DNA from: Gracilimonas sp.
GTDB taxonomy: Bacteria; Bacteroidota; Rhodothermia; Balneolales; Balneolaceae
Assembly (NCBI GenBank): GCA_022450045.1
Contig: JAKURD010000003.1
Location: 62,001-126,000, forward strand
Reading direction: 5' to 3'
Length of the DNA stretch: 64,000 nt
A program made the translations under genes and the position numbers. The notes beneath the pieces are model-generated. The model ran no database searches. It saw nothing but the letters and a program-made list of their open reading frames with translations, and had not been told where the DNA came from. Below, in pieces: positions 18,481 through 27,261 of the stretch (within the stretch, counting starts at the first letter, position 1; every line of letters starts with the position of its first letter).

Positions 18481-18981
18481 TTACTGCGTTGAGATATCAT
18501 CATCAGTGATTATGGTGATGATATGTTTTTGGTCCTCAATTTCATGAGTAATTTCTTTCACCTTGAAATGCCCTCCCCCAGTCAAGTTATTCCGGAAGAA
18601 AGGAATCATGAACCAATCCCCTACACTTGGCAAAAATTCCAGTTTCCCAGGACTTAATACCCAAAAATCTTCCTGCCAATTTGAAGCGCATATCAGTATT
18701 TCTGTTTTCTGAATTGGATAGTTACCATCACTCGAAATTGAAGAGCAGAATTTGTCATACACTTCCCTCATTAAATCAATGAGCTCTTTTCGTTTTAACC
18801 CCAAAGTTTTTAAAAGATCCTTTTGTTTGGGCCAGGGATCATAGGCTTCTATATCGCATTTATTTATTTCTTTTAAAAGCTCATCATATTTTTCTTGTCC
18901 CTTCAAAATTTTTGAAAGAGTTTTCTTTTCTGAAATGAGTGCGTTTAGAAGATTCCTGTAGTTTAAATCTGAATTACGCAT
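18481..18981 (-). CDS. Unknown protein in WYL-regulator operon
   Basis: This 166-residue protein has a charged helical N-terminus (about 1-85, KKTLSKILKGQEKYDELLKEI) and a C-terminal half that looks beta-rich (ILICASNWQEDFWVL, FKVKEITHEIEDQKHIITII). I recognise no family. It begins 18 bp downstream of the WYL regulator on the same strand, so the two are probably co-transcribed and both linked to the divergent defence operon. It could modulate the regulator. Confidence 0.65.
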   Translation of the reverse strand: MRNSDLNYRNLLNALISEKKTLSKILKGQEKYDELLKEINKCDIEAYDPWPKQKDLLKTLGLKRKELIDLMREVYDKFCSSISSDGNYPIQKTEILICASNWQEDFWVLSPGKLEFLPSVGDWFMIPFFRNNLTGGGHFKVKEITHEIEDQKHIITIITDDDISTQ

Positions 18982-18999
18982 TTCACTTACCTCATCATT

Positions 19000-19998
19000 T
19001 TAAAGTATTGATGCCTCTCTACGCCTTTGAATTTTATCTCTCAATGATTCAGGCTCAAATACTTTCGCCTTCTCACCGAATGAAAGTATAAGAGACTCTA
19101 ACTCGTAATTTGGTATAACCTTTATAGTCACCATCAACTTTTCGCCATTCCATTCATGTTTTTGAGTTGGGTGCAGCGGCTTAGTGACTATGTATGGAGC
19201 CTGCTCATTAGTGAATTCTAAAACCACCTCTTCTACTTCAACGTCATCCGGCCGGGTTACGCCGATGATATCAAAAAAGTACTCATTCCAGTCAATTTCT
19301 GGATGAACATAATCGCCTTGAATCTGGTCTATCTTTTGAATTCGGTCAAGGGCAAGGTTCCAGGTTGGGATTTCAAACTCTTCATTTAATCCGAAGGCAA
19401 ACCAACGGTTATTGTATTGCTTTAAGAAATGAGGGTGAAAGGTAAGCTCAAAGCTCTCATCAGACTTAAAGTCTTGGTATTCTACTCTTAAAACTAACTC
19501 ATTAACGATAGCATCATAAAGCGTTCCAAGATGCTCAATACCCTTAAGGTCGATATTAGATTCGATACTTATGACTTCCCTGGAGTTTTGCTTGAGTCCT
19601 AATCGGTCTTGAATTACCGGAATCATCTCTTGTACCCACTCAAACTGTGGAGCCCCGGAGAAGCGGGACAGCACAGAAATTGCTGATTGAATCTGGCTTT
19701 TTTCATCTTCATTTAGTGGCTGATTAGAAATGGAGAAGTCGGCATCCTCATATCTGTAATAAACCTTTCGGCCGTCTTTATGTCTCTTTAAGGGAATTGA
19801 CCACCCCTGATCACTCTCCATAAATTTAATATCATCAAAGAGCTGTCTCCTTTTGATTTTGCTTTCGGGACCATTATACTCTTCTAGTGCTTTGTTAATT
19901 TCATCGAGCAGATCTTGCCAAAAAAACTTTCGTCCAGGATTCCGAAAGCATTGATCTAATACCTTGTATCTTAGTTGAGCATTTCTGTTTGTTGGCAT
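19000..19998 (-). CDS. WYL-domain transcriptional regulator
   Basis: The protein has an N-terminal winged helix (NRNAQLRYKVLDQCFRNPG with the ARRQLFDDIKFM-like recognition region), a middle helical part, a WYL domain (LVLRVEYQDFKSDESFELTFHP then WFAFGLNEE) and a C-terminal WCX-like extension. WYL regulators of the BrxR/CapW group repress phage-defence operons and respond to a nucleic-acid or nucleotide ligand. The ATG at 19998 (MPTNRNAQ) is preferred. A longer start at 20028 would place the first ten codons inside the palindrome at 20011-20029. The gene is divergent from the large restriction/kinase operon. Confidence 0.88.
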   Translation of the reverse strand: MPTNRNAQLRYKVLDQCFRNPGRKFFWQDLLDEINKALEEYNGPESKIKRRQLFDDIKFMESDQGWSIPLKRHKDGRKVYYRYEDADFSISNQPLNEDEKSQIQSAISVLSRFSGAPQFEWVQEMIPVIQDRLGLKQNSREVISIESNIDLKGIEHLGTLYDAIVNELVLRVEYQDFKSDESFELTFHPHFLKQYNNRWFAFGLNEEFEIPTWNLALDRIQKIDQIQGDYVHPEIDWNEYFFDIIGVTRPDDVEVEEVVLEFTNEQAPYIVTKPLHPTQKHEWNGEKLMVTIKVIPNYELESLILSFGEKAKVFEPESLRDKIQRRREASIL

Positions 19999-20003
19999 AC
20001 TAT

Positions 20004-20029
20004 ATTTATCTGTGCAGATTGAGTGCACA
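20004..20029. promoter_or_regulatory. WYL operator copy 1 in divergent promoter
   Basis: TGTGCA-N7-TGCACA is a perfect inverted repeat between the WYL gene and the start at 20085. It lies within a 25-bp block that recurs with a single change before 36052. Repeated use at two promoters and the position next to a WYL gene make it the likely binding site of that regulator. Confidence 0.7.
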
Positions 20030-20084
20030 GTTTAACCATAACTTGATTATGAAATCAAAAAAAACTTACTGAGACAATTTTAAA

Positions 20085-22679
20085 ATGAAGCGCGAGCTAA
20101 AAAATTTATACAATCAGCTAAGGACATATAAGGATAAAAGTAGGGGGCTTTTTGGGTCAGGTATGTCTTGGACAATATTGTATTTCTTTTTACTGCGACA
20201 TAAAGACGTAAAAAGTGATCTTAATCTGCTTCATATAAATTATGACTTAGAAAAATACCTACATGATTCAGAGGTCGAATATTACCCTTTTGATGATTTT
20301 GTAAAACCATTTTATCAGTCTTTGAAAAAGACTAATCCAGGAATTTTTGATGGCATTGATTTAAACGCAATTTTTGGCTTGGAAACAGATATAACGACTT
20401 TATCTCCTGAGGAGGTTATTTCAATAAATTCCATTGCTAAAGAATGTGGAATATATAATTATTCATTAGATAGCTTTTCTATTGAGGATTTTGATGAATT
20501 CTTTTGCGATTTAATCGAGCTTGTAGGGGATAGAGATAAAAGCAGGTTACATGATAGAACCCTTAATCCAGAGCTAGCAAAATTTATAATTAGTACTATA
20601 CCTTCAGACGGGGCTTGCTTAACAATTGGAGATGAGTCTGCTCAAATACCTTTTTATTCCCGAAAGAAAAAAAACAAAATCATTTTTTCAGGGTTTGGAG
20701 AAACTCAATTGTGGTATTATTTGCGGTCTATTCTGAGTGGTAAGGATAATTTGAAAATCAATAGAAATGAATGGTTATCCCTTATAAATAATGAGTACGA
20801 TTTCTCATTTATTAATCCTCCCATCGGTAAGATTGGCAATGATTTCAAAAATCACCTTAAAGATAAATATGACTTCAACTTTAAATATAGAAATTGGGAA
20901 TCCTTCTATATAAATCTTGGATTAGATGCTTTAAGTGATAAAGGAAAGCTTATTCTACTATTACCCGAGAACTTTTTATACCAGCAGCTGAAAGAATTTA
21001 AAAACATCAGGAAGAAGTTGGTTGAATCTAAGCACTTAAGATCAATCATCCGATTGCCTCGAGGATTATTCAAACCTATTACTTCAATTAGGTACACAAT
21101 TTTTGAAATAGACAAAAGCAGTACGTTTGAAAAAATTCAATTTATAGATGGGGCAGAAATAAAATCTATTGTTTCCCCAAAGAATAAAGACGATTTAAAG
21201 AGTTTATTTACGGAGTTAGATTACTATTGGAATGGAGCTATGGGCTTTTATCCCTATGTAGCAAAGCCCTTAATCAAAGAGATTAAAAAACACGGTTACT
21301 CTTTAGCCTTTTCAAATTTTTTAAATGTTAGTAAAAGACCAGAAAACTACATAAGGCAACGTGAAGAAGATTTGGTTAGCCTATCAGATACTCTAAATTA
21401 TTTGGGGTTAAAAACGGAGAGAAACCTGCACGATGTGCCTTTTATAAGCATATCCAAGATGTCGGAATCAATTACTGATTATAAGGTTACAGCAGAAGAA
21501 CTAACCAGAGTTAAAAAAGCAAAAGCACTAAAAAAGCTCAGCCACTCCGCAATTCTGTTGGGAAAAATTAAAGGGAGTATTAAACCTACCTATTTTGAGC
21601 ATCTCGGTGAAGATATTTATCTAAAGCAGAATATTGCTGCTTTTGAGATTCCGGAAGGTTATGATCCTCAATATTTGGTACATGAATTACGGTCAGAATT
21701 CGTTCAGAATCAATTCAGCAAAATTGAGACGAGTTCAACTATTCCAAGCTTTTCAAACCAAATGTTTTCGAATATTTATCTCCGAATTCCTCCCCTGGAA
21801 CGCCAAAAAGAAATTGTTGCAGAAAACCTACAGGAGATCGCGCAAAGTAAAATTAAGGAAGTTGAAGGGTTAAGTGATGATCTTAAATATATTGAAAAAG
21901 AAGTCTTCTCCTCCTTTGCACACGATTTTGGTAAGATCTTATTGAATGTGTCCAGTAATATTGAGGTGATTACTAACTATTTGAAAGAATTAGATTATCG
22001 AGGGATTATTTCTTTTAAAGATTCTGCTCTTTTTGAGGAAAAAGCTGAAAAGGAAGAGTCCATTGGTGAGGTTTTAAAGAGACTTAATTCAAATTTTAGT
22101 GCAGCTCAAGATTTTCTGGAAAGTGAAGTGGGCTTTTATACCGGAGAAAAAGACTTGGAGGTAAAGCAGGTTAATCTCTTAGAAGTCATTTATAAATGGA
22201 TAAAAAGACAGTCTCAAAACGGCTATTCCATTCTAATTGGTGATAGTTTTACACCTTTGGGTGAAAATAAGTTTGAAGATTTTATTGCTCAGTATTTTGC
22301 TAAAGTTAATACTAATGATCTGTATTCAGTTTTGGATAATTTACTAACTAATGCAAAAGAGCACGGTTTTAAAGCCAAAGATAATGATTACCAATTTGTA
22401 ATTTTTCTTCAGCAAGGAACTAGTCCGGTTGGAAATCTACAGATATCAAAAATGCATATAGGCAACAATGGCAAACCTTTTCCTGAAGATTTTTCTTGTG
22501 AGGATTTATTTAAAATTCACCATAAAGGTCCTGATAGTACTGGAAAAGGAAAAGGTGGATATAGCGTAAAAAGAAGGTTAAACAAAATGGGTGCAACCAT
22601 AAAGTGTAACTCTGATATTTTACCAAAGGATAAGTATCCTGTTCAATTTGAAGTCAGTTTTAAACCAGTGGAATTATGA
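20085..22679 (+). CDS. Degenerate HsdM/HsdS-like fold fused to a histidine-kinase-like ATPase
   Basis: Residues 1-200 resemble the helical HsdM N-terminus. Residues about 160-350 follow the N6-methyltransferase fold, but motif I (normally DPACGTGGF) reads TIGDESAQIPF, while motif IV survives as NPPI (244-247) and the tail LPENFLYQQL and IIRLPRGLFKPI is HsdM-like. Residues about 400-600 look like a target-recognition domain plus the HsdS signature IPPLERQKEIV. Next come an H-box (SSFAHDFGKIL, H613) and a GHKL ATPase with N-box NLLTNAKEHGF (N756), G1-like IGNNGKPFP and G2-like GKGKGG (820-825). I infer a methylation or DNA sensor that signals to the receiver protein whose start overlaps its stop by 4 bp. 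Methylation activity is unlikely. Confidence 0.75.
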   Translation: MKRELKNLYNQLRTYKDKSRGLFGSGMSWTILYFFLLRHKDVKSDLNLLHINYDLEKYLHDSEVEYYPFDDFVKPFYQSLKKTNPGIFDGIDLNAIFGLETDITTLSPEEVISINSIAKECGIYNYSLDSFSIEDFDEFFCDLIELVGDRDKSRLHDRTLNPELAKFIISTIPSDGACLTIGDESAQIPFYSRKKKNKIIFSGFGETQLWYYLRSILSGKDNLKINRNEWLSLINNEYDFSFINPPIGKIGNDFKNHLKDKYDFNFKYRNWESFYINLGLDALSDKGKLILLLPENFLYQQLKEFKNIRKKLVESKHLRSIIRLPRGLFKPITSIRYTIFEIDKSSTFEKIQFIDGAEIKSIVSPKNKDDLKSLFTELDYYWNGAMGFYPYVAKPLIKEIKKHGYSLAFSNFLNVSKRPENYIRQREEDLVSLSDTLNYLGLKTERNLHDVPFISISKMSESITDYKVTAEELTRVKKAKALKKLSHSAILLGKIKGSIKPTYFEHLGEDIYLKQNIAAFEIPEGYDPQYLVHELRSEFVQNQFSKIETSSTIPSFSNQMFSNIYLRIPPLERQKEIVAENLQEIAQSKIKEVEGLSDDLKYIEKEVFSSFAHDFGKILLNVSSNIEVITNYLKELDYRGIISFKDSALFEEKAEKEESIGEVLKRLNSNFSAAQDFLESEVGFYTGEKDLEVKQVNLLEVIYKWIKRQSQNGYSILIGDSFTPLGENKFEDFIAQYFAKVNTNDLYSVLDNLLTNAKEHGFKAKDNDYQFVIFLQQGTSPVGNLQISKMHIGNNGKPFPEDFSCEDLFKIHHKGPDSTGKGKGGYSVKRRLNKMGATIKCNSDILPKDKYPVQFEVSFKPVEL

Positions 22680-23617
22680 GCAGATCAATTAAAGTCTTGC
22701 TACTTGATGATGATGCCGGTGAAATTTTAACGGATCTCAATATGAGCGCCAAACTTCATCGTGTTTTGATAAAAGAATCCTTTACTAATGCTAAAGAGGG
22801 AATTGCATATATAAAGGAAAATCATGATCAATTTGATGCAATTATTTTGGACGGTTTCTTTTTAGCGAATCCGGAGTCTTCTAAAAAGAAGGACATTACT
22901 GCGCTTAAAAAAACTGTAGATGAATTGACTAAAATTCTTTACAAAGAAGGGATTCAAATACCATACTGTGTATTAACAGGCTATCTGGAGGATATTGAGA
23001 ATGATTCAATCCTGTCTGACATTAAGGTTTTTCGTAAGGGGAAACACAACAAGGAAATGTTCGATTATTTGAAGTCTGAGGTTAGAAAAAGTGAAGTTTA
23101 CCAGATTAAGAATGAATTTGAGAAGATCTTTGAACTTTTTGATCAAGGTCTTCTTCCGGCTGATAAGGAAGAAGATTTGGTTGAAATTTTAAGGAAACTG
23201 AAAAGTGAGCAAAAGTACAATGACGATGATGCTTTTAATCCTATTAGGAAAATGTATGAAGCATTCATAAATGAACTTCACGATCAAGTACTATCAAAAA
23301 ATAGGGATCAGGATATCGTGCCTGAATTTTTATATGATCAAAATGGAAATTTAAGCATACTCTGGAGTCAACTTTACCTCTCCGGTAAAGAAATATACCG
23401 AAGCACAGAGTCTAACATACCGGCAAGAAGTGAATCAGTCTGGCCATCGCATATTTCTAGTCTAACGAAGTCAATGATGGACATTTTTCAAGAAGGTTCA
23501 CACGACTATCCTGAAGATGTTCACCATTATACATACAAAAGTGTTGTTTTCGCTCTTTTAGAATTATTGCTTTGGTACAAAACCTTCATTACCAACTACA
23601 ATGCAGAACAAAATTAA
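22676..23617 (+). CDS. Receiver-domain protein with a novel C-terminal output region
   Basis: Residues 1-135 are a receiver domain with the acidic cluster D11-D13, phosphoacceptor D59 in IILDGFF, T in CVLTGYLED and K in VFRKGKHN, so phosphorylation looks possible. The remaining 175 residues are helical and match no output domain I know. The end (EGSHDYPEDVHHYTYKSVVFALLELL) has a HEPN-like flavour, but the R-x4-6-H motif is not clear. It overlaps the kinase-like gene by 4 bp and is followed by a nuclease gene, so it is the probable partner of the upstream ATPase. Confidence 0.78.
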   Translation: MSRSIKVLLLDDDAGEILTDLNMSAKLHRVLIKESFTNAKEGIAYIKENHDQFDAIILDGFFLANPESSKKKDITALKKTVDELTKILYKEGIQIPYCVLTGYLEDIENDSILSDIKVFRKGKHNKEMFDYLKSEVRKSEVYQIKNEFEKIFELFDQGLLPADKEEDLVEILRKLKSEQKYNDDDAFNPIRKMYEAFINELHDQVLSKNRDQDIVPEFLYDQNGNLSILWSQLYLSGKEIYRSTESNIPARSESVWPSHISSLTKSMMDIFQEGSHDYPEDVHHYTYKSVVFALLELLLWYKTFITNYNAEQN

Positions 23618-23622
23618 CCAAG

Positions 23623-24495
23623 ATGCCTAACATCATTCGTCCTGAAAAAGTCAGCATAAAAAATAGCTCTGAACTCAATGAAAAGTTTATCCAAGAAGAG
23701 ATTGCAAAGGATCCATCCATTCTAGGTTTAGGCGATCTGATTTTAAAGGACAAAGAAAGGATTCAACCTAAGGCCGGCCGATTAGACCTGTTGCTTCAGG
23801 ACCCTGATTCCAATCGTCGGTATGAGGTTGAGTTACAGTTAGGCGCCAGTGATGAATCACATATCATTCGTACGATTGAATATTGGGATATTGAAAAGAA
23901 AAGATATCCCCAATATGATCATTGCGCTGTAATCATCGCAGAAGACATCACAAGTCGATTCTTGAATGTTGTTGGACTTTTCAATGGATTCATACCTCTT
24001 ATAGCCATTCAGATGAATGCTTATAAAATACATGGTGATTATGGATTGATCTTTACAAAGGTGCTTGATGAAATGCCGTTAGGCCTCGTTGACGAGGATG
24101 AAGAAGTTCAGGAGGTTACTGACAGGGGCTATTGGTTAAAAGAAAGGGGTACTTCCGAGACCGTAAAGATGGCGGACAAAATGCTCGAGATTGTAAATGA
24201 AATAAGTCGTGGTTATAGTTTAAAATACAACAAACACTACATAGGTTTGGAAGTAGATGGGCAACCAAACAATTTTGTTCAGTTCCGGCCTAAGAAAAAA
24301 TACATGAGGTTTGAAATCCGTCATCCTAAATCAGAAGAAGTTGAAAGCATAATTGATTCAAATGACCTGGATGACATGGGCTATGATAACAGTTTTAAAA
24401 GATACAGAATCAACCTGCACAAGAAAGAGATTTCAGAGAAGCAAAAAGCCTTAAAAGAGCTTGTAAAAATAGCTCATGATTATCGGAATGGATAA
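23623..24495 (+). CDS. PD-(D/E)XK nuclease-like protein (NucS/DUF5655-like)
   Basis: The N-terminal half carries a nuclease core: D in AGRLDLLL, then YEVELQLG where the expected E-x-K reads E-L-Q, followed by the Y-W helix TIEYWDIEKKRYP. The C-terminal part (KKKYMRFEIRHP, DDMGYDNSFKRYRI) resembles DUF5655. The family includes NucS-like endonucleases found beside restriction systems. The start at 23623 (MPNIIRPEK) is used because upstream in-frame codons lie inside the receiver gene. It is in one operon with the kinase-like and receiver genes and may be their effector. Confidence 0.75.
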   Translation: MPNIIRPEKVSIKNSSELNEKFIQEEIAKDPSILGLGDLILKDKERIQPKAGRLDLLLQDPDSNRRYEVELQLGASDESHIIRTIEYWDIEKKRYPQYDHCAVIIAEDITSRFLNVVGLFNGFIPLIAIQMNAYKIHGDYGLIFTKVLDEMPLGLVDEDEEVQEVTDRGYWLKERGTSETVKMADKMLEIVNEISRGYSLKYNKHYIGLEVDGQPNNFVQFRPKKKYMRFEIRHPKSEEVESIIDSNDLDDMGYDNSFKRYRINLHKKEISEKQKALKELVKIAHDYRNG

Positions 24496-24526
24496 TCACT
24501 TAACTTTAAAATTTTAGAATAAATTT

Positions 24527-26104
24527 ATGATCACAGGTGAATTAAAAAACAAAGTGGATAAAATATGGGAAACTTGCTGGACTGGTGGAATTCCTAATCC
24601 GCTTTCGGTTATAGAGCAGTTAACCTATCTCCTATTCATCAAAGGATTAGATCAAGAACAGGCAAGAAAGGAAAAAATAGCAGAACGAACGGGTAAGCCT
24701 ATTGAAAATCCATTTTTTGATGAAGATCAACAGCATCTCCGATGGAGGAATATCAAAGAGCTGGAGCCGGAAACGATGCTTATTCGTATAAAAGATGAAG
24801 TTTTCCCTTTTATAAAGAAACTGGGTGACGATGATAAATCTACCTTCGGTAAGTATATGAAAGATGCTCTCTTCATGTTTCAAAAACCGTCTATTTTAGC
24901 ACGGGTGGTAGATTTATTGGATGATTTACCGATGGAGAACCGTGATACCAAGGGAGACATTTACGAGTATATGCTGTCTAAACTGAGTACAGCAGGACAA
25001 AGTGGTCAGTTCAGGACACCCCGGCATATTATAGACATGATGGTAAAGCTTTCTGATCCCAAACCTATGGAAACTGTTGCTGATCCTGCATGTGGCACTG
25101 CCGGATTCTTGGTCTCTTCCGGCCAATACCTGTTAGACAACTATGAAGATGAACTCATGAATGATAAAGTGAGAAAGCACTTTCAGGAACAGATGTTTCA
25201 CGGGTTTGATTTTGACCCTACCATGCTACGTATTGGCAATATGAATATGTTTATGCATGGATTTGAAGGATCGAACATTGATCACAAAGATTCTTTGTCA
25301 TCAGATAGTAATGAACTTCGGGATAAATACGATTTGATCTTAGCCAACCCTCCTTTTAAAGGAAGCTTGGATTATGAAAGCGTAGCCAAAGACCTGTTGC
25401 AGACTGTAAAGACTAAGAAAACGGAACTTCTTTTTTTAGCTCTTTTTATTAGGGCGCTTAGAATTGGTGGTCGGGCTGCGGTAATTGTACCGGATGGAGT
25501 ATTGTTTGGCAGTTCAAGAGCGCATAAGGAGATCAGAAGATTGTTAGTGGAAGAACAGCAACTGAATGCGGTAATCTCCATGCCGAGCGGAGTTTTCAAG
25601 CCCTATGCTGGGGTGAGTACGGCGGTGATCATCTTCACCAAAACCAACTCAGGCGGAACTGATAACGTGTGGTTTTACGACATGAAAGCCGACGGCTACT
25701 CCCTGGATGACAAACGTGATAAAATTGAAGACGACGACATCCCCGAAATAGTACAACATTACAGTTACTGGCGAAGTGATTTCTTTGAGAAAATGCACAC
25801 TGAAAAAGGTGATGTAATTAATGCAAATGATCTGCCTGAAAACTTAGGATTCGATGACTTTCCTGAAGAAGTACTCACCCATGATTTTTCTTCTCGAACC
25901 TCCAAATCTTTCCTCGTTCCCAAGAATGAGATCGTGGAGCAAAACTACGACCTTTCCATTAACCGGTACAAAGAGATTGAGTACGAAGAAGTAGAATACG
26001 ACGATCCCAAAACCATCATTAACGGGAAAGATGGTCAGCCCGGACTGCGACAACTCGCCGAAGAACGCCTGAAAATTTTGAATGAACTGGAGGGGATGGT
26101 TTGA
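24527..26104 (+). CDS. hsdM: Type I restriction-modification methyltransferase subunit HsdM
   Basis: This is an N6-adenine methyltransferase with HsdM_N (about 1-135), the landmark GQFRTPRHII, motif I ADPACGTAGFL (D186) and motif IV NPPF (N274), and the tail motifs VIVPDGVLFG and AVISMPSGVFKPYAG. Length (525 residues) is normal. It should form M2S with the next gene product and methylate one strand pair of a bipartite site. The stop overlaps the hsdS start by 4 bp. The intact motifs contrast with the degraded ones in the related protein at 20085. Confidence 0.95.
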   Translation: MITGELKNKVDKIWETCWTGGIPNPLSVIEQLTYLLFIKGLDQEQARKEKIAERTGKPIENPFFDEDQQHLRWRNIKELEPETMLIRIKDEVFPFIKKLGDDDKSTFGKYMKDALFMFQKPSILARVVDLLDDLPMENRDTKGDIYEYMLSKLSTAGQSGQFRTPRHIIDMMVKLSDPKPMETVADPACGTAGFLVSSGQYLLDNYEDELMNDKVRKHFQEQMFHGFDFDPTMLRIGNMNMFMHGFEGSNIDHKDSLSSDSNELRDKYDLILANPPFKGSLDYESVAKDLLQTVKTKKTELLFLALFIRALRIGGRAAVIVPDGVLFGSSRAHKEIRRLLVEEQQLNAVISMPSGVFKPYAGVSTAVIIFTKTNSGGTDNVWFYDMKADGYSLDDKRDKIEDDDIPEIVQHYSYWRSDFFEKMHTEKGDVINANDLPENLGFDDFPEEVLTHDFSSRTSKSFLVPKNEIVEQNYDLSINRYKEIEYEEVEYDDPKTIINGKDGQPGLRQLAEERLKILNELEGMV

Positions 26105-27258
26105 GTAAGGTTAAACTTGATGAGATATTTGAAATTGCAAGAGGCGGGTCACCACGACCAATAAAAAAGTTTGTCACAAAAGATCCGAATGGTATTAATT
26201 GGATTAAAATTGGTGATACAACGGAGTCAAAATATATAACTAAAACCAAAGAGAAGATTATTGAAGAAGGAGTAAGCAAGTCTCGATATGTAGAGCCTGG
26301 GGATTTTTTACTTACAAATTCAATGAGTTTTGGTCGTCCATATATTTTAAAAATTGATGGGTGTATTCATGATGGTTGGTTAGTATTAAAACCTAAATCA
26401 GATCAAATTTTTGAGGACTACATCTACTACATATTAGGCTCTCCAGCCATGAAAAGGGAGTTCAAGAAGAAGGCAAAGGGTACTACAGTTAAAAATCTAA
26501 ATATTTCATTAGTAAGCGATGTAGAAATCCCACTCCCCACCCTCTCCGAGCAGAAAGCCATTGTGGCGAAGTTAGACCGGGCGCAGCGGCTCATCGACAT
26601 CGACAGGGAAATGCTCGCCAAATACGACGAACTCATCCAAAGTGTGTTTTTGGAAATGTTTGGGGATATGGCTTTAAACCCTAAGAATTGGAAGAGAAAA
26701 CCAATTAAAGATTTACTCGCTAGTAAAAAGATTAAAAGAGAAAATCCTAAGAAAACAAAAAAAATATATGACTACATCTCAATTTCTGATGTAGATAATG
26801 AACTTAAAAGGATAGTCGGGCATACTGCAATTGATAAAACTGACGCACCAAGTCGAGCAAGGCAGTTATTAAAACCTAATGATGTATTAGTTTCAACTGT
26901 CAGACCTAATTTAAATGCTGTTGCCTTATATAAAAGTGGATTAAGCAATCCAATAGCCTCAACTGGATTTTGTGTTATAAGACCTGATATAGAGATTATA
27001 AATCCACATTACTTATTCCAAATTAGTAAGTCCCGATATTTTGTTTCAGAATTAAGTTTGATAGCTAATGGAGCAAGTTACCCTGCTGTAACAGATCAAG
27101 ATATTCTAAATCTCGAAATTCCTTTACCGCCACTCAATGAGCAAAATAGATTTGAAGAAATTATAGAAAAAATTAGTCAGGAATATCGGGTGACCCAGGC
27201 TAATCAAAAAAACTCAGAAGAGTTGTTTTCGTCGTTGGTGCAGGGGGCGTTTGGGTAA
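26101..27258 (+). CDS. hsdS: Type I restriction-modification specificity subunit HsdS
   Basis: Two target-recognition domains are visible (about 1-145 and 195-345). They are separated by the conserved helical spacer after LPTLSEQKAIVAKLDRAQ, and the second ends with IPLPPLNEQNRFEEI. The start is a TTG at 26101 overlapping the hsdM stop; translation is probably coupled. Codon use in the recognition domains is more AT-rich than in the spacer, as expected for exchangeable domains. It sets the DNA target of the HsdMSR enzyme. Confidence 0.92.
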   Translation: MSKVKLDEIFEIARGGSPRPIKKFVTKDPNGINWIKIGDTTESKYITKTKEKIIEEGVSKSRYVEPGDFLLTNSMSFGRPYILKIDGCIHDGWLVLKPKSDQIFEDYIYYILGSPAMKREFKKKAKGTTVKNLNISLVSDVEIPLPTLSEQKAIVAKLDRAQRLIDIDREMLAKYDELIQSVFLEMFGDMALNPKNWKRKPIKDLLASKKIKRENPKKTKKIYDYISISDVDNELKRIVGHTAIDKTDAPSRARQLLKPNDVLVSTVRPNLNAVALYKSGLSNPIASTGFCVIRPDIEIINPHYLFQISKSRYFVSELSLIANGASYPAVTDQDILNLEIPLPPLNEQNRFEEIIEKISQEYRVTQANQKNSEELFSSLVQGAFG

Positions 27259-27261
27259 GGT

